Of a stretch of DNA of 23,136 bases, positions 13,175 through 19,262 are shown piece by piece; the first letter of the stretch is position 1, and the number at the start of each line of letters is the position of its first letter. Source of the stretch: Chloroflexota bacterium (lineage in GTDB: Bacteria; Chloroflexota; Limnocylindria; Limnocylindrales; CSP1-4); contig JAICUV010000021.1 in the NCBI GenBank assembly GCA_025935655.1, positions 1 to 23,136 on the forward strand. The letters run 5' to 3'. Below the pieces are notes generated by a model that had not been told where the DNA came from, searched no databases, and saw only the letters and a list, made by a program, of their open reading frames with translations. Both the position numbers and the translations under genes were made by a program.

Positions 13175-14092
13175 CTAGACGGGGAGGGCCGCGAGGTCGC
13201 CCTCCACGACGCCGCGCTCGTTCGGGTCGGCGACGCCCTCGAGCAGCGCCTGGGCCCGTGCCTTCCACGTGGCGGCTCCCTCGAGGTCGCCCGTCGCAAC
13301 GAGCGCGCGGGCCATCGCCTCGGCGGCCGCGGGGCGGTCCCAGTCCTCGATGCCCTCGCCGCCCTCGTCCAGCACCTCGTTCGCCCGCCGGGCGTGGTAC
13401 ACGGCCTCCGGTCCGTGGCCCAGGACGCTGTACACGCGGGCGAGCATCCAGTGACCCCGCGCCTCGTTGGCGGCGTTGCCGACCTGGCGCCAGTGCCACG
13501 CGCTCGCGTGCGCGGTGTCGATCATCTCGGCGTCGTCGCGGGCGGTGCGGTCCTCGCGCTCCAGGATGTCCCAGGTGCGGTTGAACAGGCCCGCGGCGAG
13601 TGCGCGCTGGGTGTCACGGTCGAGCGTGGGGGGCGGGGGGGGGGTGGGCACGGCAAGGTCCTCGTGTGGATGATGGTCGGGGTTGGCAGGGCCCGGGGCC
13701 CAGTCGTGGGCTGGGGAGCGAGTCGGGCTAGCCGGCGTGCCCGCCCGCTCGTCGGCGTTCAGCGACAGCATGTGCAGCCGGTGGAGCGCCCGCTGCAGCC
13801 TCGCCGTCCGGGCCTCCAGGCGCACGCGCTCCTCCCGGAGGATCGTGGCCCGGGTCGCCGGCTCGTCGGCTTCGAGCAGCGCCCTGATCGCGGGCAGGCT
13901 GAGCTCCAGGTCCCGGAGCGCCGCGACCGCGCGAGCCACCTGCAGCTGGTCACGCCGATAGCGGCGGTACCCGGTGGACGGGTCCACGTCGGCCGGCGCG
14001 AGGACGCCCTCGTCGTCGTAGTGACGCAGGGCGCCGACGGTCAGCCCGGCCTCGCGGGCGAACCGGCCGATCGGAAGGAGCTCGTCGTCCAT
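13175..14092 (-). CDS. MerR family regulator fused to a helical (TPR-like) C-terminal domain
   Basis: A 305-residue regulator. Residues 7-75 are a MerR winged helix-turn-helix (IGRFAREAGLTVGALRHYDDEG, then STGYRRYRRDQLQVARAVAALRDLELSLPAIR); 80-110 is the antiparallel coiled coil for dimerisation. A Pro-rich linker (about 115-157, with PTPPPPPT at 149-156) leads to a helical C-terminal domain of about 150 residues. That domain contains ALAAGLFNRTWDILEREDRTARDDAEMIDTAHASAWHWRQVG and two TPR-like helical pairs (ARGHWMLARVYSVLGHGPEAVYHARRANEVLDE; PAAAEAMARALVATGDLEGAATWKARAQALLEG). The C-terminal part resembles stand-alone proteins of unknown role, not a drug-binding domain. The linker is encoded by a C10 run. 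The promoter has a MerR-type operator, so autoregulation is likely. Confidence 0.9.
   Translation of the reverse strand: MDDELLPIGRFAREAGLTVGALRHYDDEGVLAPADVDPSTGYRRYRRDQLQVARAVAALRDLELSLPAIRALLEADEPATRATILREERVRLEARTARLQRALHRLHMLSLNADERAGTPASPTRSPAHDWAPGPANPDHHPHEDLAVPTPPPPPTLDRDTQRALAAGLFNRTWDILEREDRTARDDAEMIDTAHASAWHWRQVGNAANEARGHWMLARVYSVLGHGPEAVYHARRANEVLDEGGEGIEDWDRPAAAEAMARALVATGDLEGAATWKARAQALLEGVADPNERGVVEGDLAALPV
13628..13648. repeat. Poly-G tract (G6 C G10 T G3) inside merR
   Basis: On the plus strand six G, one C, ten G, one T and three G in a row. On the coding strand this is a C10 run encoding the Pro linker between the DNA-binding half and the C-terminal domain. Runs of this length are prone to slippage, and the G-rich strand could fold as a G-quadruplex. 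Confidence 0.85.
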
Positions 14093-14098
14093 GCGCGC

Positions 14099-14129
14099 AT
14101 CCTGAACCCTCGGGCCACCCGAGAGTCAA
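14099..14129 (-). promoter_or_regulatory. MerR-type promoter and operator of merR, leaderless
   Basis: On the minus strand TTGACT (14129-14124), a 19-bp spacer, and CAGGAT (14104-14099), then 6 nt and the ATG at 14092. The spacer holds the dyad CTCGGG-TGG-CCCGAG (14109-14123), extended to 9-bp arms with one mismatch (14106-14126). An over-long 19-bp spacer filled by a dyad is the hallmark of MerR-activated promoters, including the TipA kind. The spacing to ATG implies a leaderless transcript. Confidence 0.75.
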
Positions 14130-14150
14130 GCCCCGGTCCGGGGAGCCCGG

Positions 14151-14429
14151 CTAGGCGTTGTCCAGCTCGCGCGAGATCGCCCGGAGGATGAACCGTGCCG
14201 CCTCGGCGGACTTGCCGCCCAGCTTCTGGCCGTCGTCCTGCTCCAGGGCCACCGAGAGGTCGGCCAGCATCGCCACGAGGATCGGGGTCTTCTGCAGCGC
14301 CCCCGACTCGAACGCGGCCTCCAGGCCCGCCTCGGCCCGACGGGCGTTCTCCACGGCGTGACCCTTCGCCTCCATCGCTTCGCGGAACTCGGCGCGCGCC
14401 GCGGCGGCGGCAGGACCGGTGCTGGGCAT
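14151..14429 (-). CDS. Small helical protein, unknown function
   Basis: A 92-residue soluble protein, predicted almost fully alpha-helical (AAAAARAEFREAMEAKGHAVENARRAEAGLEAAFESG; TPILVAMLADLSVALEQDDGQ; SAEAARFILRAISRELDNA). No cysteine, TM segment or signal peptide. I recognise no family. The ATG at 14429 is fixed by a strong GAGGAGGG just upstream and by its position 2 nt after the acetyltransferase stop, so it is translated from the same transcript as that gene. The longer frame upstream is only the shadow of the acetyltransferase gene. Its last residues are followed by the merR promoter. Confidence 0.75.
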   Translation of the reverse strand: MPSTGPAAAAARAEFREAMEAKGHAVENARRAEAGLEAAFESGALQKTPILVAMLADLSVALEQDDGQKLGGKSAEAARFILRAISRELDNA

Positions 14430-14431
14430 GG

Positions 14432-15070
14432 TCACCCTCCTCGGTTGGGTGCTACGGCGCCCTCGGCGTCCGGGACCGGCGCGCGCCCCTCGGCGATCGC
14501 CCGCTCCTGCCACCGCCGGGCGCGCCACTCCGGCTCAAGGACGCTCATGTGGATCTCGTCCCACCACCGGCCGTCGCGCCAGATCGCCTCGCGGGAGCGG
14601 CCCTCCGTGACGAAGCCGACCCGCTCGTACGCCCGGATCGCGCGCTCGTTGAAGGCGAACACGGACAGGGCCACCCGGTGCAGCCCGAGCGAGCCCAGGG
14701 CGTGGTCCACCATCAGCGACGTCGCCTCGCCGCCGTAGCCCTTCCCCCAGGCGTCCCGCTCGCCGATCGTGATGTGGAACAGCGCCGAGCCGTTGTCGCC
14801 GTCGAGCTGACTGAACGCGCACGACCCGATGAGGCGGTTCGTCTCGCGCACGTGGATGCCCATCGCCAGGCTGTCCGACCCGAGCGCCCGCATCGTGAAG
14901 AAGCGCTCGATCTCCTCGGCCCGCATGGGGCCGTCCTGGTAGCGCGTCAGCCGCGCGACCTCGGGATCCTGGTACCAGCGCATGAAGTCGCGCAGGTTGT
15001 CGCGCGTGTGGCGCCGGAGCACGACGGTGGCGCCGTCGAGGTGGTCCGGGAACCAGCGCCGGTGGAGCAT
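14432..15070 (-). CDS. GNAT family N-acetyltransferase (RimJ/RimL-like)
   Basis: A 212-residue cytoplasmic acetyltransferase that should use acetyl-CoA. It fits the RimJ/RimL/SpeG-type GNAT fold: LDGATVVLRRHTRDNLRDFMRWYQDPEVARLTRY (N-terminal strand and helix), LIGSCAFSQLDGDNGSALFHITIGERDAWGKGYGGEAT (beta-4 and the pyrophosphate loop, with GKGYGGEA as the Q/RxxGxG/A-like motif), then HRVALSVFAFNERAIRAYERVGFVTEGRSREAI (motif B). C-terminal residues from 175 on form an Arg-rich tail with a WWDEIHMSVLEPEW closing strand. The substrate, protein N-terminus or small amine, is unknown. The ATG at 15070 is used; a GTG at 15079 is possible. It is divergent from the DNA ligase gene with only 26 nt between start codons. 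Confidence 0.9.
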   Translation of the reverse strand: MLHRRWFPDHLDGATVVLRRHTRDNLRDFMRWYQDPEVARLTRYQDGPMRAEEIERFFTMRALGSDSLAMGIHVRETNRLIGSCAFSQLDGDNGSALFHITIGERDAWGKGYGGEATSLMVDHALGSLGLHRVALSVFAFNERAIRAYERVGFVTEGRSREAIWRDGRWWDEIHMSVLEPEWRARRWQERAIAEGRAPVPDAEGAVAPNRGG

Positions 15071-15079
15071 CGCGGACAC

Positions 15080-15089
15080 CCTATACCAT
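15080..15089. promoter_or_regulatory. Overlapping divergent -10 boxes for ligase and acetyltransferase
   Basis: Plus strand: TACCAT (15084-15089), 7 nt, ATG of ligase at 15097. Minus strand: TATAGG (15085-15080), 9 nt, ATG of the acetyltransferase at 15070. The two boxes share bases 15084-15085, and both genes have no Shine-Dalgarno. A single AT-rich core appears to drive both directions, with leaderless or nearly leaderless mRNAs. Confidence 0.55.
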
Positions 15090-15096
15090 CGCCCCC

Positions 15097-16794
15097 ATGC
15101 GCCGCTGGAGCGAGATCGCCGAACAGGTCGCGGCCACGACGAAGACGTCCGAGAAGACGGCGATCCTCGCGGGCTACCTCGCCTCGCTCGCCCCCGAGGA
15201 GCTGCCGGTCGCGGCCGTGTTCCTGACCGGGCGCCCGTTCCCGGAGACGGACCAGCGGACCATCGGGATCGGGTGGTCCGGCATGAGCGGCGCGGTGCTG
15301 CGGGTGGCCGGCGCGGACGCGGGCGCGCTCGGGCGCGCGTACGACGAGTCCAGCGACGTGGCGCTGGCCGTCGCCGCCGTGCTGCGGGACGCCGGCCATG
15401 CCCCGCCGCCTGCCGGGGAGCCAACCTTGCTGGAGACGCGGGACGCGTTCGCGGCGATCGAGTCCGCGCAGGGCGCCGGCGCCAAAGCCGAGCTGCTCGA
15501 GGCGCTCCTGCGGCGCGCCTCCCCGGCGACCGCGGCCGCGATCGTCAAGGTGATGTCGGGCGAGCTCCGGATCGGCCTGCGCGAGGGGCTGCTCGAGGCC
15601 GCGCTCGCGAAGGCGTTCGATCGCCCGCTGGACGCCGTGAAGCGAGCCGGGATGCTCACCGGCGACATCGGCCGGACCGCGGTGCTCGCCCGCGAGGACC
15701 GCCTGGACGACGCCGCGATGACGCTGTTCCACCCGCTCAAGTTCATGCTCGCCTCGCCGGCCGAGGACGCAGCGGAGATCGTCCGCCGCCTGGGCCCCAC
15801 CGTCTGGGTCGAGGACAAGTACGACGGGATCCGGTGCCAGCTCCACCGGCGCGGCGACGAGGTCCGGCTGTACTCGCGCGACCTCAACGACATCAGCGGC
15901 CAGTTTCCCGAGGTGGTGGAGGGCGCCCGCGGCCTCCCGTGGGCCGGGATCCTCGACGGCGAGATCCTCGCCTACAGGGACGGCGTCGTGCTCCCGTTCC
16001 TCCAGCTCCAGGCACGCCTCGGGCGCAAGAACCCCTCGGCGAAGATCCTGGCGGAGGTCCCGGTGATCTACGTCGCGTGGGACGTGCTGGGCATGGACCG
16101 CGACCAGGACACCGTCGTCACGCCGCTGCTCGAACGGCCGCTCACCGAGCGTCGCGCGGCGCTGGAGGCGCTCACCCTGCCCATGGCCGAGGACGGCGGC
16201 CGGTTCGCGCTCAGCCACCTCGCGTCGGTGGACTCGGTGGACGGGCTGGAGGCGGCGTTCGCCGAGGCCCGGGCGCGACGCAACGAGGGGCTGCTGGTCA
16301 AGGACCCGACGAGCGGGTACTCGCCCGGCCGGCGCGGCCTCGGCTGGCTCAAGATGAAGAAGGCGCTCGCGACGATCGACTGCGTCGTCGTGGGCGTGGA
16401 GGTGGGCCACGGCAAGCGCCACGGCGTCCTGTCCGACTACACGTTCGCGGTCCGGGACGAGGCGTCGGGCCAGCTCGTCACGATCGGGAAGGCGTACTCG
16501 GGGCTGACCGACGCCGAGATCGCCGAGATGACCCGCTGGTTCGAGGCCCACACGATCAGCCGTCACGGCCGGTACCGGGTGGTGGAGCCCGAGGTGGTCG
16601 TCGAGGTGGCCTTCGACGTGATCATGCGATCGTCCCGCCACAAGTCCGGGTTCGCGCTGCGCTTCCCGCGGATCGCGAACCTGCGCCCGGACAAGCCCGT
16701 CGGCGAGATCGACACGCTGGCCACCGTCACCCGCCTGTACGAGGGCCTCCAGCTGGGCGCCGAGCACCTGGTGACGGCACGCGCCAGGCAGTAG
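15097..16794 (+). CDS. lig: ATP-dependent DNA ligase
   Basis: A 565-residue ligase that seals nicks via an enzyme-AMP intermediate. Three domains: N-terminal DNA-binding domain (1-210; with AELLEALLRRASPATAAAIVKVMSGELRIGLREGLLEAAL), adenylation domain (about 215-415) and OB-fold (about 420-550). Motif I is EDKYDGIR, with the AMP-accepting Lys at 241; then YSRDLNDISGQFPEV (Ia), LDGEILAY (III), EGLLVKDPTSGY (IV), WLKMKK (V) and RFPRIANLRPDK (VI-like). The size and domain order match the archaeal/bacterial LigB-like class, not the LigD repair polymerase fusion; no Ku or LigD gene is nearby. It is presumably accessory to an NAD-dependent LigA elsewhere. It is divergent from the GNAT gene and apparently monocistronic. 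Confidence 0.95.
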   Translation: MRRWSEIAEQVAATTKTSEKTAILAGYLASLAPEELPVAAVFLTGRPFPETDQRTIGIGWSGMSGAVLRVAGADAGALGRAYDESSDVALAVAAVLRDAGHAPPPAGEPTLLETRDAFAAIESAQGAGAKAELLEALLRRASPATAAAIVKVMSGELRIGLREGLLEAALAKAFDRPLDAVKRAGMLTGDIGRTAVLAREDRLDDAAMTLFHPLKFMLASPAEDAAEIVRRLGPTVWVEDKYDGIRCQLHRRGDEVRLYSRDLNDISGQFPEVVEGARGLPWAGILDGEILAYRDGVVLPFLQLQARLGRKNPSAKILAEVPVIYVAWDVLGMDRDQDTVVTPLLERPLTERRAALEALTLPMAEDGGRFALSHLASVDSVDGLEAAFAEARARRNEGLLVKDPTSGYSPGRRGLGWLKMKKALATIDCVVVGVEVGHGKRHGVLSDYTFAVRDEASGQLVTIGKAYSGLTDAEIAEMTRWFEAHTISRHGRYRVVEPEVVVEVAFDVIMRSSRHKSGFALRFPRIANLRPDKPVGEIDTLATVTRLYEGLQLGAEHLVTARARQ

Positions 16795-16801
16795 CCCGGG
16801 A

Positions 16802-16824
16802 CCGCCGAGGGGGTCGCCCGGCGG
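16802..16824 (+). terminator. Weak hairpin after the ligase gene
   Basis: CCGCCG, 11-nt loop, CGGCGG starting 8 nt after the ligase stop. The stem is short and the loop long, with no T tract. It is listed as the only candidate between ligase and the next gene. Confidence 0.3.
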
Positions 16825-16837
16825 GGTCGCGCGCCCG

Positions 16838-16843
16838 TATGCT
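16838..16843 (+). promoter_or_regulatory. -10 box for the DPWxGID protein gene
   Basis: TATGCT lies 47 nt before the ATG at 16891. Together with GAGGGA at about 16878-16883 it suggests a leadered transcript. The -35 region is not recognisable. Confidence 0.4.
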
Positions 16844-16890
16844 GACGCCGCGACCGTGAGCACGGGGGCCGCACGCACGAGGGACGCCAC

Positions 16891-17556
16891 ATGTTCGCCG
16901 CCTTCAACGATCTCCATCGGCTGGAGGTCACGCTCTACACCGACGCCCTCATCACGCACGGGTTCGTCAGGACCCGCCAGCACCGCGTGACCGACATCCT
17001 CAACCTGGCCGAGGACCCGTTCCTCATCCTGGAGGACGTCACGGTCGAGGAGTTCGGCGCCCACGGGGAGCCGATCACGGCCGCGTTCGCGCAGATCAAC
17101 CTGGACGCGGTGCTGTTCGCCGTCGCCACGACCCCCGTGGAGCCCGTTGCGGAGCTGCGGACGCCGAAGGCCAAGGCCGACGCGATCATCTCGATCCCGC
17201 CGTTCCGCGTCACGGGGACGATGCACCTGCTCCCGACGGAGGGGAACATGCGGGCGGCGCTCTCCGAGCTGCACGGCCGCTTCCTGCCGATCACGGACGC
17301 CACGTTCTGGTCGGACCACGTCGGCGAGCCGCGCCAGACCGCCACGGTCGTGGCCATCAACCACAAGCGGGCGCAGATCCTGGCGCCGCACAAGCCGGTC
17401 GACCCGTGGGCCGGGATCGACTCGCCGGCCGAGGCGGGGTCTGCCGGCGGTGGGCTCATCGGCGAGGGCACGGCCGCGGAGCAGCGCTCGTCGGAGCCGC
17501 CCGCGCCGCCTGAGCTGGACCCGTGGCGCGGCATCGACCCGCCCGCGGAGAGCTGA
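16891..17556 (+). CDS. Unknown protein with two C-terminal DPWxGID motifs
   Basis: A 221-residue soluble protein without signal peptide or TM segments. Residues 1-165 look like a beta-rich domain, possibly duplicated (LHRLEVTLYTDALITHGFVRTRQHRVTDILN with EEFG; PPFRVTGTMHLLPTEGNMRAALSELHGRFLPITDATF), and the pattern I know from Chloroflexota hypothetical proteins. The tail holds two copies of a short motif, DPWAGID (171-177) and DPWRGID (210-216), separated by a low-complexity Gly/Ala/Pro linker, as in short linear interaction motifs. Start ATG 16891 has GAGGGA in front. It lies 32 nt ahead of the SDR gene on the same strand, and may be co-transcribed with it. The function is unknown; a structural or regulatory adaptor role is only a guess. 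Confidence 0.8.
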   Translation: MFAAFNDLHRLEVTLYTDALITHGFVRTRQHRVTDILNLAEDPFLILEDVTVEEFGAHGEPITAAFAQINLDAVLFAVATTPVEPVAELRTPKAKADAIISIPPFRVTGTMHLLPTEGNMRAALSELHGRFLPITDATFWSDHVGEPRQTATVVAINHKRAQILAPHKPVDPWAGIDSPAEAGSAGGGLIGEGTAAEQRSSEPPAPPELDPWRGIDPPAES

Positions 17557-17588
17557 TATCCACCGGCCCAGGGACACGAGGAAAGGAA

Positions 17589-18350
17589 ATGACGGGGTCA
17601 GGCGACCCGCGACCCGCGGCGCTCCTCACCGGTGTCGGCCGGCTGAATACGATCGCGGCGGGCATCGCCGCGCGCCTGGCCGACGACGGCTGGGACCTCG
17701 CCCTGTCCTACTGGCGCCCATACGACGCGGCGCTGCAGGCCGGGTCCGCCGACGACGAGCCCAGCCGCATCGCGGACGACCTCCGCGCGCGTGGTGCGAC
17801 GGCGGTCCTTCTTCCTGGCGACCTCTCGGACCCCGGCGTCCCGGACCGGCTCGTGGCGGACGCGGTCGCGGCGCTCGGACCGCTCCGCGGCCTCGTGCTG
17901 TCGCACGCGCAGTCGCACGACTCGGGGATCATGGACACGACGGTCGAGGCGTTCGACCGCCACATGGCCGTCAACGCCCGCGCCAGCTGGCAGCTCATCG
18001 CCGCGTTCGCGCGGCAGGCCGTCGGCGGCGGCGCGATCGTCGCCCTGACCAGCGACCACTCCGCGTTCAACATGCCGTACGGGGCATCCAAGGGCGCGCT
18101 CGACCGGATCGTGAGGGCCGCCGCGGTCGAGCTCGGGGACCGGGGCATCCGGGTCAACGCCGTCAACCCGGGCCCCGTGGACACGGGCTGGATCGACGAC
18201 GACCTCCGGGAGACGCTCTCGCGGCGACAGCCCACCGGACGGCTCGGGACGCCGGCCGACGTCGCGCGGATGGTGGCGTTCCTGCTCTCCGACGACGGCG
18301 CGTGGACGTCGGGGCAGGTCATCCACACGGACGGCGGCTTCTCCGCCTGA
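17589..18350 (+). CDS. SDR family oxidoreductase
   Basis: A 253-residue short-chain dehydrogenase/reductase, a cytoplasmic NAD(P)-dependent enzyme resembling FabG-type reductases. The catalytic set is complete: Asn129 (MAVNA), Ser155 (LTSDHS), Tyr164 and Lys168 (YGASK). The cofactor loop is atypical: TGVGRLNTIAAGIA (14-27) keeps TGxG but has Thr-Ile-Ala where GIG is normal. The end motif VNPGPVDTGWI, then TPADVARMVAFLLSDDGAWTSGQVIHTDGGF, is standard. ATG 17589 is chosen because it follows GAGGAAAGGA; an upstream ATG at 17523 would overlap the preceding gene and give an unusual extension. It converges on the rhodanese gene with only 4 nt between stops. The substrate is unknown. Confidence 0.9.
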   Translation: MTGSGDPRPAALLTGVGRLNTIAAGIAARLADDGWDLALSYWRPYDAALQAGSADDEPSRIADDLRARGATAVLLPGDLSDPGVPDRLVADAVAALGPLRGLVLSHAQSHDSGIMDTTVEAFDRHMAVNARASWQLIAAFARQAVGGGAIVALTSDHSAFNMPYGASKGALDRIVRAAAVELGDRGIRVNAVNPGPVDTGWIDDDLRETLSRRQPTGRLGTPADVARMVAFLLSDDGAWTSGQVIHTDGGFSA

Positions 18351-18354
18351 CGGG

Positions 18355-19197
18355 CTAGCGGTCGACCGGCAGGTCCAGGCGGTCGCCCCACTCGGCCCAG
18401 CCGCCGTCGTACACCGCCACGTCCTCGTACCCCAGCAGGTTGAGCACGTACGCGAGCTTGGCGGCGGCGACGCCCGACCCGTCGTAGCAGACCAGGCGGC
18501 GGCCGCGGGTGATGTTCGCCTTGAGCAGGATCGAGCGCAGCTCGGCGGCATCGCGCAGGTGCTGGGTCCCCGGCTGGTGCATCGTCGCGACCGGGACGTT
18601 GACGGCTCCCGGGATGTGTCCCAGGCGCCGGACGTTGCCCTCGAAGCCGCGGTACTCGGCCGGACCGCGGGCGTCCACGAGCAGCACGTCCGGCGCCCCG
18701 AGGAGGCCCCGCACATCCGCGGTCGTGAGACGCTCGCGGACCTGGGCCCGCGGCGTGAACGAGGCGGCGACCGGGACCACCTCGCCGTTCGCGATCGGGT
18801 GGCCGCCGTCGAGCCAGGCGTGCCAGCCCCCCTCCAGGATCCGCGCCGACTCGTAGCCGTAGGCCCGCAGGGACCACCAGATCCGGGACGAGAAGTAGGA
18901 CACCGTGTCGTCGTACAGCACGACCGAGGTGCCGTCACCGACGCCGGCCTTGCCCATCACCGCGCCCAGCCGGTCGGGTGCCGCGAGCAGCAGCGCGTCC
19001 GCGCCCTCCGGGACGTCGATGACGTCCGTCCGCCAGTCCATGTACACCGCGCCCGGCACGTGGCCCGTGGCGTAGAGCTGGCGGGCGGTGCCGTCGGGGC
19101 GCCAGCGGGCGTCGATGACCCGCAGGTCAGGGCGACCGAGATTCTCGGCCAGCCACTCGGCCGTGGCGATGAGCTCCGGGCGCGCGATGCCGGCCAA
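18355..19197 (-). CDS. Tandem rhodanese-fold protein without catalytic cysteine
   Basis: A 280-residue protein with two rhodanese domains, the architecture of thiosulfate/3-mercaptopyruvate sulfurtransferases. N-terminal domain: VIDARWRPDG, GHVPGAVYMDW, VVLYDDTVSYFSSRIWWSLRAYGYESARILEGGWHAW. C-terminal domain: LLVDARGPAEYRGFEG, GHIPGAVNVP, then CYDGSGVAAAKLAYVLNLLG and VAVYDGGWAEWG. In active enzymes the loop reads YC(G/x)SGV; here Asp229 sits where the sulfur-carrying Cys is expected, with the only nearby Cys (227) two residues earlier. The protein is probably not a normal sulfurtransferase. The TTG at 19197 is supported by GGAGG (19204-19208 on the other strand) at 6 nt. It is divergent from a class V aminotransferase. 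Confidence 0.85.
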   Translation of the reverse strand: MAGIARPELIATAEWLAENLGRPDLRVIDARWRPDGTARQLYATGHVPGAVYMDWRTDVIDVPEGADALLLAAPDRLGAVMGKAGVGDGTSVVLYDDTVSYFSSRIWWSLRAYGYESARILEGGWHAWLDGGHPIANGEVVPVAASFTPRAQVRERLTTADVRGLLGAPDVLLVDARGPAEYRGFEGNVRRLGHIPGAVNVPVATMHQPGTQHLRDAAELRSILLKANITRGRRLVCYDGSGVAAAKLAYVLNLLGYEDVAVYDGGWAEWGDRLDLPVDR

Positions 19198-19250
19198 GGG
19201 CGGCCTCCGAGTGGGGTGACGGGCGTGGGTCGGGGTGCGGGGCCCGCCCG

Positions 19251-19257
19251 TATGATA
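19251..19257. promoter_or_regulatory. Symmetric bidirectional -10 box for aminotransferase and rhodanese genes
   Basis: TATGATA reads as TATGAT on the plus strand (19251-19256; 6 nt before the GTG at 19263) and TATCAT on the minus strand (19257-19252; about 54 nt before the TTG at 19197). One heptamer can thus serve both directions. The plus transcript would be leaderless, the minus transcript leadered with a GGAGG site. Confidence 0.55.
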
Positions 19258-19262
19258 GGGCC

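Noticed and set aside
14947..17577. 876-codon open frame on the minus strand across the ligase gene
   Set aside because: It is the antisense shadow of the ligase and its neighbours; the composition is Arg/Asp/Val/His-rich, without domains, and the plus strand holds all six ligase motifs.
18351..18354. Terminator between the convergent SDR and rhodanese genes
   Set aside because: Only 4 nt separate the stops and no hairpin is seen around them; transcripts probably end inside the opposite gene.
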